Below, one piece after another: positions 1 through 9,107 of a stretch of 64,000 nucleotides of DNA. The notes under the pieces are model-generated. The model saw only the letters and a list, made by a program, of their open reading frames with translations, searched no databases and was not told the DNA's origin. The stretch is from Thermohalobaculum sp039805905. GTDB taxonomy: Bacteria > Pseudomonadota > Alphaproteobacteria > Rhodobacterales > Rhodobacteraceae. How positions within the stretch are numbered: the stretch's first letter is position 1; each line of letters begins with the position of its first letter. The stretch is taken from positions 248,001-312,000 of the forward strand of contig JBDIVM010000003.1 in assembly GCA_039805905.1 (NCBI GenBank), written 5' to 3'. A program made the position numbers and the translations under genes.

Positions 1-1940
1 TTGCCTGCATCCGCGGTCTCGTCGGTCAGGATGATATGCCCGGCCCCGGCGCGCACCGCCTCCTCGGCGTCGGCGCGCACACGGTTCAGCGCCTGCCGCA
101 GCGCGCCGTCGCCGCTTCCGGCGGGGAACACGCAGTGGATCACGCGGTGACTGTCGCCGAAGGCCTCGACCAGGCGACGGAACTGCCCGTTCGAGACCAC
201 CGGGCTCTCCAGCGTGATGATCTCGGTCTGGCTCGAATCCTGGTCCAGCACGTTCTTGAGGTTGCCGAACCGGGTCTTCAGGCTCATCACCCGGCTTTCG
301 CGCAGGGAATCGATCGGCGGGTTCGTCACCTGGCTGAAGTTCTGCCGGAAGAAGTGGCTGAGCGGCCGGTAGAGGTCCGAGAGCACCGCGACCGGCGTGT
401 CGTCGCCCATCGAGCCGACCGCCTCCTTGGCGTCCTCGGCCATCGGATGCAGGATGGTCTCGAGCTCCTCGACCGAATAGCCAGCGGCGATCTGGCGCCG
501 GCGCAGATCGCCGCCCTTGAACATCCGCCGCTCGGGCTCGCCCTCGATGGCGTCCGAGATCTCGATGATCTTCGCGATCCATTCGGCATAGGGCTGCGCC
601 GCGGCAAGCTCGTCCTTCAGCTCGGCATCATGCAGCAGCCGTCCCTCCTGCAGGTCGACCGCCAGCATCTGGCCGGGCCCGAGCCGCCCCTTCTCGCGGA
701 TCGTCGCCTCGTCGGTCGGCACCATGCCGACCTCGGATCCCGCGATCACCAGCCCGTCACCCGTGACCACATAACGCAGCGGCCTGAGCCCGTTGCGGTC
801 CATGCCGGCGCAGACCCAGCGCCCGTCGGTCATCGCGAGGGCCGCCGGCCCGTCCCAGGGCTCCATCACGGCGTTGGAATAGGCGTACATCGCCCGCCAG
901 GCGGCCGGCATCGACTCGTCGTTCGACCAGGCCTCCGGCACAAGCATGGTCTTGGCCATCGGCGCGTTCCGCCCTGCGCGCACCATAACCTCGAACACCG
1001 CGTCGAGCGCCGCCGAGTCCGACGAGCCCAGCGGGATGATCGGCTTGATCTCCTCGGCGAGCTCGCCGAGGAAGTTCGAGGCCATGCGGATCTCGTGGCT
1101 CCGCATCCAGTTCCGGTTGCCTTTCAGCGTGTTGATCTCGCCGTTATGCGCCAGCATCCGGAACGGCTGCGCCAGCCACCACTGCGGGAAGGTGTTGGTC
1201 GAGTAGCGCTGGTGGTAGATCGCGAAGGCCGAGACGAAGCGCTCGTCCTTCAGGTCGGGATAGAACTCGGCCACCTGCTCGGCCAGCATCATGCCCTTGT
1301 AGATGATCGACCGGCAGCTGAGCGAGCAGACGTAGAAGCCCTGGATCTGCGCCTGCGCCACGGCCTTCTCGATCCGGCGGCGGATCACGTAGAGCTCGCG
1401 CTCGAAGGTCTCCTCGTCGACGCCCTTGACGTTCGAGATCAGGATCTGCTCGATCGCGGGCCGCGTGGCATTGGCCTTCTCGCCGAGCACCGCGATGTTC
1501 ACCGGCACCTGGCGCCAGCCATAGATGTAGTAGCCAAGCCGCAGCACCTCGGTCTCGACGATGGTGCGGCAGGTCTCCTGCGCGGCGAAGTTGGTGCGTG
1601 GCAGGAACACCTGGCCGACGGCGCAGATCGTGTTGTGGGGCTCGTGGCCGGTGCGCAGGATCTGGTCGCGGAAGAAGCCGAACGGGATCTGGACATGGAT
1701 GCCTGCCCCGTCGCCGGTCTTGCCGTCGGCGTCGACCGCGCCCCGGTGCCAGACTGCCTTCAGCGCGGTGATGCCGTGCACGACCACCTCGCGCCGCGGC
1801 TCGCCGTCGATGGCGGCGACCAGCCCGACCCCGCAGGAGTCGCGCTCCTCCTCCGGCAGGTACATGCCGGTCTCCGCCAGCCGCGCGGCCTCCGCCTCAC
1901 GCGCCTCGGCCCAGCCGGCGTCGATATTCCTGCGGCTCAT
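1..1940 (-). CDS. gltB: Glutamate synthase (NADPH) large subunit, 3' part cut by window edge
   Basis: Large subunit of NADPH-dependent GOGAT. It hydrolyses glutamine and transfers the ammonia to 2-oxoglutarate, giving glutamate in the cytoplasm; the partner subunit is GltD. About 646 N-terminal residues of a family usually near 1500 are present. The start ATG is at 1940. A 35-residue propeptide precedes the predicted class II glutaminase nucleophile Cys36 in SCGVGLV. Further N-terminal nucleophile signatures such as HQRYSTNT and LAHNGEINT follow. The start lies 4 bp after the stop of the small membrane gene upstream, so this is the last gene of a gltD-GFA-small ORF-gltB transcript. Identification is secure; only the C-terminal half is unseen. 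Confidence 0.97.
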   Translation of the reverse strand, partial: MSRRNIDAGWAEAREAEAARLAETGMYLPEEERDSCGVGLVAAIDGEPRREVVVHGITALKAVWHRGAVDADGKTGDGAGIHVQIPFGFFRDQILRTGHEPHNTICAVGQVFLPRTNFAAQETCRTIVETEVLRLGYYIYGWRQVPVNIAVLGEKANATRPAIEQILISNVKGVDEETFERELYVIRRRIEKAVAQAQIQGFYVCSLSCRSIIYKGMMLAEQVAEFYPDLKDERFVSAFAIYHQRYSTNTFPQWWLAQPFRMLAHNGEINTLKGNRNWMRSHEIRMASNFLGELAEEIKPIIPLGSSDSAALDAVFEVMVRAGRNAPMAKTMLVPEAWSNDESMPAAWRAMYAYSNAVMEPWDGPAALAMTDGRWVCAGMDRNGLRPLRYVVTGDGLVIAGSEVGMVPTDEATIREKGRLGPGQMLAVDLQEGRLLHDAELKDELAAAQPYAEWIAKIIEISDAIEGEPERRMFKGGDLRRRQIAAGYSVEELETILHPMAEDAKEAVGSMGDDTPVAVLSDLYRPLSHFFRQNFSQVTNPPIDSLRESRVMSLKTRFGNLKNVLDQDSSQTEIITLESPVVSNGQFRRLVEAFGDSHRVIHCVFPAGSGDGALRQALNRVRADAEEAVRAGAGHIILTDETADAG

Positions 1941-1944
1941 CGGA

Positions 1945-2154
1945 TCACTCCTCGCGGCTATTGCGCACGGCGCCCTCACGGGCACCGGGGCGGTAGAACG
2001 GGATCAGGAACGAGATGTTGGCGGCCATGAAGGCCAGGGCGCCGAGCAGAGCGATCGTGTCGCCGGCCCGCCAGGCCGAGACGATGAAGAGCGTGGCGCT
2101 CGCGACGAACAGCCACCAGCCCGCCAGAACGAAGCTGCGGTCACGGATGCGCAT
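1945..2154 (-). CDS. Small hypothetical membrane protein between GFA gene and gltB
   Basis: A 69-residue protein of unknown function. It has a basic N-terminus, then two hydrophobic stretches (about residues 9-27 and 34-53) that read as two membrane helices, and a short polar tail. It lies 4 bp upstream of gltB and 89 bp downstream of the GFA gene on the same strand, so it is probably co-transcribed with the glutamate synthase genes. No catalytic motif is visible. It might be a YrhK-like or other small integral membrane protein, but I cannot assign a family. Translation is supported by the tight junction to gltB rather than by homology. Confidence 0.65.
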   Translation of the reverse strand: MRIRDRSFVLAGWWLFVASATLFIVSAWRAGDTIALLGALAFMAANISFLIPFYRPGAREGAVRNSREE

Positions 2155-2243
2155 GCGTCAGTCTCCCCTCCCGGTGCAGGCCGGCGTCGGCCGTCCCGCG
2201 ATGCACGCCGCCGCCGCGGTGATGCCCGGCCTTGTCCATGCGG

Positions 2244-2651
2244 CTAGCCCCGCGCCATCGCCTGCGCCGCGGTCAGCCGCGGCGCATCGTCGGCGAAGTC
2301 GTAGAAGTCCGGCTTGTCGTCGACCCAGATATGCGCCGCTATCTCCTGGCCGTGATCGCCGATCAGGCTGCCCGCCGACACCGCGACATCGAGCCCCGCC
2401 CCGGGCTTGCGCCAGAACAGGCTCGAGCCGCAGCGCGCGCAGAAGCCGCGCTCGCCATGGTCGGAGGACCGGAACCAGACCAGCCCGGCCGCCTCGGTCA
2501 GCGTGATGCCCCCCTGCATCCTCAGCGCGAAGAACGGCCCGCCGCCCCAGCGCCGGCACTGGCCGCAATGGCAGACGCTGATGCCCCGCCCCGGGACCGG
2601 GGTCCCGGTGAACCGCACCGCGCCGCAGAGGCATTGTCCCTGAATGCTCAT
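2244..2651 (-). CDS. GFA/CENP-V domain zinc protein
   Basis: A 135-residue member of the glutathione-dependent formaldehyde-activating (GFA, DUF636) family. The full cysteine set of the fold is visible: Cys7 and Cys9 in CLCGAV, Cys27, Cys29 and Cys32 in VCHCGQC, and a later CARCGS pair. It should therefore bind zinc. Many family members have no proven S-hydroxymethylglutathione activity, so the substrate is open. It lies 15 bp after gltD and before the small membrane gene and gltB, on the same strand. That makes it an accessory gene inside the glutamate synthase transcript; no link to GOGAT chemistry is established. Confidence 0.88.
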   Translation of the reverse strand: MSIQGQCLCGAVRFTGTPVPGRGISVCHCGQCRRWGGGPFFALRMQGGITLTEAAGLVWFRSSDHGERGFCARCGSSLFWRKPGAGLDVAVSAGSLIGDHGQEIAAHIWVDDKPDFYDFADDAPRLTAAQAMARG

Positions 2652-2666
2652 CGCCCCACTCCGGCC

Positions 2667-4115
2667 CTACTCCGCTGCCATCCGCTCGATTCCGTCGAGC
2701 CGCCCGGCGATCGCGTTGGCCGCCTCGCGCCCGTCGCGGATCGCCCACACCACCAGCGAGGCGCCGCGCACGATGTCCCCCGCCGCAAAGACCCCGTCGA
2801 GCGAGGTCGCATGGGTCCGGAAATCCGCCTTCACCGTGCCCCATCGGGTGATCTCGAGCCCTTCGACTCCCCAGAGGCGGGGCAACTCCTCGGGCTCGAA
2901 GCCCAGCGCCTTGATGGCGAGGTCGCAGGGCTCGGTGTAATCCGATCCCGGTACCGGTTCGGGGGTCTGCCGCCCGGTGCTGTCCGGCGCGCCAAGGCGC
3001 ATCTTCGCCGCCTTCACGCCGGTGACACGGGACTTGCCGGTGAAGCCCCTCGGCGCGGTCAGCCAGACGAACTCGACCCCCTCCTCCTCGGCATTCGCGA
3101 CCTCGCGCTGCGAACCCGGCATGTTCTCGCGGTCGCGCCGGTAGAGGCACCTGACCGATACGGCGCCCTGCCGGACCGCGGTCCGCACGCAGTCCATCGC
3201 CGTGTCGCCGCCGCCGATCACGACCACCCGCTTGCCCTCGGCATTGAGCTCGCCCGAGTCGAAGTCGGGCACCGGGTCGCCGAAGCCCTTCCGGTTCGAG
3301 GCGGTCAGGTAGTCGATCGCCTGCACGATGCCGGAAAGTCCCGATCCGGGCCCGCCGGTGTCGCGGCTGCGGTAGACCCCGGTCGCGATCAGGACCGCCT
3401 CGTGCCTTTCGCGGATGTCGGCAAAGGAGATGTCGACGCCCACATTGCACGCGCGCACGAAGACGACGCCGGCGTCCTCGAGCTGCGCGTTCCGGCGCAT
3501 CACCACCGGCTTCTCGAGCTTGAACCCCGGGATGCCATAGGTCATCAGCCCGCCCGGGCGGTCGTGGCGGTCATAGACCGTCACCCGGAAGCCCATGCGC
3601 CGCAGCCGGTCGGCCGCCGCCAGCCCCGCCGGCCCGGCGCCGATGATGCCGACCGATTCCGGCCGCTCGGCCGCCGGCCGGACCGGTTCGACCCAGCCCT
3701 CCTCCCAGGCGGTGTCGGTGATGTACTTCTCGACCGCGCCGATGGTGACCGTGCCGTGGCCCGACTGCTCGATCACGCAGTTGCCCTCGCAGAGCCGGTC
3801 CTGCGGGCAGATGCGGCCGCAGATCTCGGGGAAGGTGTTGGTCGCCTGGCTCAGTTCGTAGGCCTCGCGCAGCCGCCCCTCGGCAGTCAGCTTCAGCCAG
3901 TCGGGGATGTTGTTGTGCAGCGGGCAGTGGTTCTGGCAGAACGGCACCCCGCATTGCGAGCAGCGCGCCGCCTGCTCGGCGGCCTTCTCGCGCGCATACT
4001 CGCGGTAGATCTCGCCGAAATCATGCGCGCGCTCCGTGGCGGCGCGCTTCTCCGGCATCTCGCGGCCGAGCGCAACGAACTTGAGCATCCTCTGGGCCAT
4101 CGTGGCGTCGTCCAT
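2667..4115 (-). CDS. gltD: Glutamate synthase (NADPH) small subunit
   Basis: Beta subunit of GOGAT, 482 residues, a usual length. It takes electrons from NADPH through FAD and passes them to the large subunit. The N-terminal Fe-S domain shows two cysteine clusters, CSQCGVPFCQNHC and CGRICPQDRLCEGNC. A FAD-binding glycine motif (IIGAGPAGLAAAD) and an NADPH-binding motif (VVVIGGGDTAMDC) follow. It is the first gene of the minus-strand gltD-GFA-small membrane-gltB row. The order is the reverse of the common gltB-gltD order, with two extra genes in between. Confidence 0.97.
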   Translation of the reverse strand: MDDATMAQRMLKFVALGREMPEKRAATERAHDFGEIYREYAREKAAEQAARCSQCGVPFCQNHCPLHNNIPDWLKLTAEGRLREAYELSQATNTFPEICGRICPQDRLCEGNCVIEQSGHGTVTIGAVEKYITDTAWEEGWVEPVRPAAERPESVGIIGAGPAGLAAADRLRRMGFRVTVYDRHDRPGGLMTYGIPGFKLEKPVVMRRNAQLEDAGVVFVRACNVGVDISFADIRERHEAVLIATGVYRSRDTGGPGSGLSGIVQAIDYLTASNRKGFGDPVPDFDSGELNAEGKRVVVIGGGDTAMDCVRTAVRQGAVSVRCLYRRDRENMPGSQREVANAEEEGVEFVWLTAPRGFTGKSRVTGVKAAKMRLGAPDSTGRQTPEPVPGSDYTEPCDLAIKALGFEPEELPRLWGVEGLEITRWGTVKADFRTHATSLDGVFAAGDIVRGASLVVWAIRDGREAANAIAGRLDGIERMAAE

Positions 4116-4176
4116 CCGGGGTTTGGGGCGCGGCCAGGGCGTGACACGCGCCGGAATGCGTCACGTTCCCCTCGGT

Positions 4177-4205
4177 AACGGAATCGCAACCGAAAATAAA
4201 GTCAA
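4177..4205 (-). promoter_or_regulatory. Candidate promoter of the gltD-gltB transcript
   Basis: On the minus strand a TTGACT box (4200-4205) and a weak TCCGTT box (4177-4182) are 17 nt apart, about 65 bp upstream of gltD. The region from 4180 to 4310 is clearly more AT-rich than its surroundings. A stem-loop (GGGGCA at 4233-4238 with TGCCCC at 4246-4251) lies just upstream of the -35 box. The -10 match is poor, so this is only a candidate. Confidence 0.3.
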
Positions 4206-4377
4206 TAACACTGTCCGTTTTTCAACTTTTCCGGGGCAAGAATGCTGCCCCGAGCAGGCCAAGCCCAGATTTTATGTCAGTAACCATTACTCATTTGGCC
4301 CCACAATCCTAGGGAAGGGTTGCAAAAGCCCCGCATCCCGGTAGAAGGGCACGACCTGCTGCACCGGATCCCCGAGC

Positions 4378-5184
4378 ATGAGCTTTTTCGACACCGCGGC
4401 GCTGGCGACGATCCAGGGCATCACCGAGTTCCTGCCGATCTCGTCCTCCGGGCATCTCATCCTCTGGCCGCTGCTGACCGGGCGCGCCGACCAGGGCCTG
4501 ACCATGGACATCGCGGTGCATATGGGCACGCTGGCGGCGGTCTGCATCTATTTCCGGCGCGACACGGGCCTTCTGGTCGCCGGCCTTGCCGACGTGCTCC
4601 GGGGCCGGTGGCACAGCGACGCGGCGCGGCTCTTCCGGCTGGTCGCGCTGGCGACGCTGCCGGCCATCGCGGCGGGCCTCGTGCTGAAGATGAGCGGTGC
4701 GATCGATGCGCTCAGGGCGGTCGAGGTGATCGGCTGGGCGACGATCCTCGGCGGGCTGCTGCTCTGGTATGCCGACCGCGCCGGCGCGCAGTCCCGCGGC
4801 GGTGGCGACTGGCGGCTTGCCGACGCGGTGGCGATGGGACTGATGCAGGCGCTGGCGCTCATGCCGGGTGTCAGCCGGTCGGGCATCACAATGACGGCTG
4901 CGCGCTGGCTCGGCTTCGAACGGGCCGAGGCGGCGCGGCTCTCGCTCCTGATGGCGATCCCGATCACGCTCGCGGCCGGCGTACTCGAGACCGGGGATCT
5001 TCTGCGTTCCGGCGATTTCCGGGCCAGTGGCGACCTCGTGCTCGGCGTCATCCTGTCGTTCCTCGCCGCCATGGCGGCCCTGACCGTCATGATGCGGATG
5101 TTCCGCCGCGACTGGACCATGCTGCCCTTCGTGCTCTACCGGCTCGCGCTCGGCGCCGGGTTGCTTGTCGTCGCCTACGCATGA
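4378..5184 (+). CDS. uppP: Undecaprenyl-diphosphatase
   Basis: UppP/BacA dephosphorylates undecaprenyl diphosphate in the inner membrane to recycle the lipid carrier of peptidoglycan synthesis. At 268 residues it has the normal length. Both family signatures are present: the N-terminal GITEFLPISSSGHL region with the essential Glu and Ser residues, and PGVSRSGITMT in the second half, set among seven or eight hydrophobic helices. The start at 4378 fits the conserved MSFFDTAALA beginning. It is followed 58 bp later by the P-type ATPase on the same strand and faces gltD upstream. Confidence 0.96.
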   Translation: MSFFDTAALATIQGITEFLPISSSGHLILWPLLTGRADQGLTMDIAVHMGTLAAVCIYFRRDTGLLVAGLADVLRGRWHSDAARLFRLVALATLPAIAAGLVLKMSGAIDALRAVEVIGWATILGGLLLWYADRAGAQSRGGGDWRLADAVAMGLMQALALMPGVSRSGITMTAARWLGFERAEAARLSLLMAIPITLAAGVLETGDLLRSGDFRASGDLVLGVILSFLAAMAALTVMMRMFRRDWTMLPFVLYRLALGAGLLVVAYA

Positions 5185-5242
5185 CAGTCTGGCGCCACGC
5201 GCCGCCCGGACACCGCGCGGAGGGCAGCCGCAAAGGAGCGCG

Positions 5243-7951
5243 ATGGAGACGAGGCCCGGCACCTGGCATGCACAGGCTGCAAGCGCAGCCCTCACCGCCT
5301 TCGGCACTCCGCCCGAGGGCCTGACCGAGGCCGAGGCGGCGGCCCGCCTCGCCGCGCACGGCCCGAACCGGCTGCCGCAGCCACCCCGGCGCCCCGGCTG
5401 GCTCAGGTTCCTCTCACACTTCCACAACGTTCTGATCTATGTGCTGCTCGCCGCCGCGGCGATCACCGCGGCGCTCGACCATCTGACCGACAGCCTGGTC
5501 ATCCTCGCCGTGGTCGTCATCAACGCGGTGATCGGCTTCATCCAGGAAGGCAAGGCCGAGCAGGCGATGGATGCCATCCGGCGGATGCTGGCCCTCCGCG
5601 CCACCGTGATCCGCGGCGGCCAGCGTCGGCAGGTCGCGGGCGAGTCGCTCGTTCCCGGCGACGTGGTCCTGATCGAGGCGGGCGACAAGGTTCCCGCCGA
5701 CCTCCGGCTGTGCCAGACCTTCGGCCTTCGCGTGCAGGAGGCGATCCTGACCGGCGAGTCGGTCCCGGTGGACAAGGAAATCGGTCTGGTCGCAGCCGAT
5801 GCGCCACTTGGCGACCGGGTCGGCATGGCGTTCAGCGGCACGCTGGCCATCAGCGGCACCGGGCGCGGGGTCGTAGTCGCGACCGGCAGCGACACCGAGA
5901 TCGGCCGCGTGAGCGGCATGATCGCGCGCGTCGAGACGCTGGTCACGCCGCTTGTGCGCCAGATGGATGCGTTCGCCTGGTGGCTGACGATCCTGATCCT
6001 TCTGGTTGCCGCCGTTCTGCTCGCCTTCGGCTACTTCGTCGCGCATTTCCCCTTCGCCGACATCTTCATGGCGGTGGTCGGACTTTCCGTCGCCGCCATC
6101 CCCGAGGGCCTGCCCGCGGTCCTGACCATCACCCTTGCCGTCGGAGTCCAGGCAATGGCCCGCCGCAACGCCATTGTCAGGCGACTTCCCGCGATCGAGG
6201 CGCTGGGATCGGTTTCCGTGATCTGCACCGACAAGACCGGGACGCTCACGCAGAACGAGATGGCGGTGGTCGCGGCGGTGACCGGTATGGCAGCATTTGC
6301 GATCGAGGCGAACGGATACGCGCCGCATGGCGCGATCCGTCGTGGCGACGATATCATTGACCCGCGCGACGCGCCGGATCTCCGGGAACTCGCCCAGGTC
6401 GCCGCCCTCTGCAACGATGCAGTCCTGTGCAGATCCGGGGAAGGCGAATGGATCGTCGAGGGCGATCCGATGGAAGGCGCACTCCTGGCGCTGGCCGGCA
6501 AGATCTGCTTCGAGAACCCCGCCCGGATGGCCGCATTCAGGCGCACCGACGTGATCCCGTTCGACGCGCAGCACCGCTTCATGGCCTGCCTGCACCATGA
6601 TCACCAAGGCAGCGCGCTGATCACCGTGAAGGGTGCCCCGGAACGGGTCGTCGCGATGTGTTCCCGGCAGCGCACCGGATCGGACGGCACTGCGCCGCTC
6701 GACCCCGACTTCTGGCACCGCAGGGCCGAGGAGATCGCCGCGCATGGCCAGCGGGTGCTCGCCCTTGCCGCGCGGCCGGTGAGCCCGGAACACATGGTTC
6801 TGGAATTCTCCGATCTCGAGGGGGCGCTGGTGCTGATCGGGCTCGTCGGGCTGATCGATCCGCCGCGCCCCGAAGCCATCGACGCAGTCGCCGAGTGCCA
6901 CACCGCAGGCATCCGCGTGAAGATGATCACGGGCGATCATGCCGGCACAGCGACCGCCATCGGCCGGCTGATCGGGCTCAGCAATTGCGATGCCGTGCTC
7001 ACCGGCGCTGAGATCGACGACATGGAAGACACCACGCTCGCCGCCGCCGTGCTCGCGACCGACATCTTCGCCCGCACCAGCCCGGAGCACAAGCTGCGCC
7101 TGGTTATGGCACTGCAGTCCCGCGGTCTGGCCGTGGCGATGACAGGCGACGGCGTCAACGACGCACCCGCCCTCAAGCGGGCGGACGCCGGCATCGCGAT
7201 GGGCCGAAAGGGCAGCGAAGCGGCAAAGGAGGCATCAGACCTTGTGCTCGCCGACGACAACTTCGCGACAATCGTGGCTGCCGTCCGCGAGGGACGGACG
7301 GTCTACGACAACATCAAGAAGGTGATCACCCTGACGCTCCCGACCAGCGCGGGCGAGGCGATGACGATCGTTGTCGCACTTCTGCTGAGCATGACGTTGC
7401 CGATCACGGCGGTTCAGATTCTCTGGGTTAACCTGGTGACCGCGGTAACGCTGGGCGTTGCGCTGGCATTCGAGCCGACCGAGCCAGGCACCATGCAGCG
7501 GCCGCCTCGTCCCCAGAGCGCATCCCTGCTGACCGGCGAACTCGGTTGGCACATCGTGCTGGTCTCGGCGTTGTTCGTCTGCGGCGTGTTCGGCATCTTT
7601 GCCTATGCGGTCGATCGCGGGTACCCGCTGGACCTGGCGCGGACCATGGCGCTCAACACCCTCGTGGTGATGGAGATCTTCCACCTCTTCTTCGTCCGCA
7701 ACATCTACGGGACGTCGCTTACCTGGAAGGCGGTGCGGGGCACGTCCGTCGTCTGGCTGACGGTGATCGCCGTGACCGCCGCGCAGTTCGCGGTGACCTA
7801 TCTGCCGCCCGCGCAGGCGGTCTTCGCGACCGCGTCAGTGCCGTTACGTGACGGAGTCCTGATCGTCTCCGTCGGCGTGCTCCTGTTCGCGATTCTCGAG
7901 ATCGAGAAACAGCTTCGCCTGGCATTCGGCCGGGGGCCGGCGATGAAGTGA
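5243..7951 (+). CDS. Cation-transporting P-type ATPase (type IIA, Ca2+/Mn2+-like)
   Basis: A 902-residue P-type ATPase with the complete catalytic set: TGES at 170-173 in the actuator domain, PEGLP at 287-291 in M4, the phosphorylated Asp330 in DKTGTLT, KGAPERV in the nucleotide-binding domain, and TGDGVNDAP from 634. An N-terminal cation ATPase domain and a C-terminal six-helix domain are present. The PEGLP ion-site motif is typical of SERCA/PMR1-like pumps, so Ca2+ or Mn2+ export is likely; the true ion is not proven. ATG 5243 is chosen because AAGGAG lies 6 nt upstream; an earlier in-frame GTG (5165) would overlap uppP. Some codons are less GC-rich than in neighbours, which may reflect transfer. 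Confidence 0.93.
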   Translation: METRPGTWHAQAASAALTAFGTPPEGLTEAEAAARLAAHGPNRLPQPPRRPGWLRFLSHFHNVLIYVLLAAAAITAALDHLTDSLVILAVVVINAVIGFIQEGKAEQAMDAIRRMLALRATVIRGGQRRQVAGESLVPGDVVLIEAGDKVPADLRLCQTFGLRVQEAILTGESVPVDKEIGLVAADAPLGDRVGMAFSGTLAISGTGRGVVVATGSDTEIGRVSGMIARVETLVTPLVRQMDAFAWWLTILILLVAAVLLAFGYFVAHFPFADIFMAVVGLSVAAIPEGLPAVLTITLAVGVQAMARRNAIVRRLPAIEALGSVSVICTDKTGTLTQNEMAVVAAVTGMAAFAIEANGYAPHGAIRRGDDIIDPRDAPDLRELAQVAALCNDAVLCRSGEGEWIVEGDPMEGALLALAGKICFENPARMAAFRRTDVIPFDAQHRFMACLHHDHQGSALITVKGAPERVVAMCSRQRTGSDGTAPLDPDFWHRRAEEIAAHGQRVLALAARPVSPEHMVLEFSDLEGALVLIGLVGLIDPPRPEAIDAVAECHTAGIRVKMITGDHAGTATAIGRLIGLSNCDAVLTGAEIDDMEDTTLAAAVLATDIFARTSPEHKLRLVMALQSRGLAVAMTGDGVNDAPALKRADAGIAMGRKGSEAAKEASDLVLADDNFATIVAAVREGRTVYDNIKKVITLTLPTSAGEAMTIVVALLLSMTLPITAVQILWVNLVTAVTLGVALAFEPTEPGTMQRPPRPQSASLLTGELGWHIVLVSALFVCGVFGIFAYAVDRGYPLDLARTMALNTLVVMEIFHLFFVRNIYGTSLTWKAVRGTSVVWLTVIAVTAAQFAVTYLPPAQAVFATASVPLRDGVLIVSVGVLLFAILEIEKQLRLAFGRGPAMK

Positions 7952-7992
7952 TAGCGGCTCAGGTGGTGCTTGCCGCGATGCCACCGACGCGC

Positions 7993-8014
7993 CGGGCGGT
8001 CGGTGCCGCGCCCG
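7993..8014. terminator. Weak bidirectional hairpin between convergent genes
   Basis: CGGGCG (7993-7998) can pair with CGCCCG (8009-8014) across a 10-nt loop, in the 78-bp gap between the convergent P-type ATPase and NDUFA9-like genes. There is no T-run, so intrinsic termination is uncertain. Confidence 0.3.
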
Positions 8015-8029
8015 CCGCCATCCGGCCCG

Positions 8030-8995
8030 TCAGGCGGCGCCGCCGTTCTCGGTCAGCTGGGTGTACTGACCGCGCGGGCGATAGGCGTAGAGATAGCTTT
8101 CGATCAGCCCTTCGGGGGCCGAGGGCGCGATGCCGAGATCGGCCAGTCCCCGCGCCCCCGGCGCCACCACGTTGTCGTGCCGCAGCAAGCGCACCTGATC
8201 GACCGTCAGCAGCGGCTTAGGCAGCAGCTGCAGGAACCAGGCCTGGATGGTCGCGAGCAAGTACGGGATGTTCACCACCAGCCGGCGCCGCCGTGTGACC
8301 TTCAGCATCAGCCCGACCGCCTCGCGCAGCGTGTAGATCCTGGGGCCGCCCAGCTCGTAGACCCCTGGCCGCGCCTCGCCGCAGGCCGCCTTCGCTGCCG
8401 CCTCGGCCACGTCCTCGACCCAGACCGGCTGGAACCGCGTCTGCGCGCCCACGAGCGGCAGCACCAGCGGGATCAGCCGCGCCATGCCGGCGAAGCGGTT
8501 GAAGAAGCCGTCATCCGGCCCGAACACCACCGAGGGACGCAGGATCACCGCCTGCGGAAACGCCGCCCGCACCGCGGCCTCGCCCGCGGCCTTGGTCCGC
8601 GCATAGGCCGAGCGGCTGTCGGGATCGGCGCCGATCGCCGAGATGTGCACCAGGTTCCGCACCCCCTCCTCGGCGGCAATGCGCGCGACGCGGCCCGCCC
8701 CATCGGCCTGGCAGGCCGCGAAGGTGTTGCGGCCCCACTCCGCCAGGACGCCGACGCAGTTGACCACCGCGTCCGCGCCACGGATCACCGCGCGCGTCGA
8801 GACCTCGTCGCGGATATTGCACTGCACGGGCTCGACCTGGCCGACTGCGCCGTAGGGTCTCACGAACATCGCCTCGTTCGGGCGGCGCACCGCCACCCGC
8901 ACCCGCCAGCCCCGCCGCGCCATGCGCTGGGCGATGTGCCGGCCGACGAAGCCGGAGCCGCCGATGATGGTGACGAGGGGGGAGTGCTCGGTCAT
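8030..8995 (-). CDS. Complex I NDUFA9-family NAD(P)-binding protein
   Basis: A 321-residue atypical short-chain dehydrogenase of the NDUFA9 family, related to the accessory subunit found with respiratory complex I in alphaproteobacteria and mitochondria. The dinucleotide-binding motif GGSGFVG lies at residues 12-18. An ISAIGADPDS segment and a YARTK pair follow at the positions expected for an extended SDR. The C-terminal third carries basic segments and a hydrophobic patch (NIPYLLATIQAWFLQLLP) that may contact the membrane or a quinone site. It converges with the P-type ATPase. A role in complex I stability is inferred from the family; an isolated sugar-nucleotide epimerase role is less likely. 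Confidence 0.9.
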   Translation of the reverse strand: MTEHSPLVTIIGGSGFVGRHIAQRMARRGWRVRVAVRRPNEAMFVRPYGAVGQVEPVQCNIRDEVSTRAVIRGADAVVNCVGVLAEWGRNTFAACQADGAGRVARIAAEEGVRNLVHISAIGADPDSRSAYARTKAAGEAAVRAAFPQAVILRPSVVFGPDDGFFNRFAGMARLIPLVLPLVGAQTRFQPVWVEDVAEAAAKAACGEARPGVYELGGPRIYTLREAVGLMLKVTRRRRLVVNIPYLLATIQAWFLQLLPKPLLTVDQVRLLRHDNVVAPGARGLADLGIAPSAPEGLIESYLYAYRPRGQYTQLTENGGAA

Positions 8996-9107
8996 GGCAG
9001 CTTCTCCTGGGGCCGTTCGAAGGATGGCACCGGTTTAGGGCGCAGGACGGGCGCGGGCAAGCGGACAAACCGCCGCCCGGCGCCGCCGAGAGGCGAGGGC
9101 GCCGCGC

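Noticed and set aside
36..2030. A 664-codon plus-strand frame opposite gltB
   Set aside because: It is the complement of clear GltB sequence with its Cys nucleophile and glutaminase motifs.
2232..4178. A 648-codon plus-strand frame opposite the GFA and gltD genes
   Set aside because: It covers two well-supported minus-strand genes and shows only biased composition.
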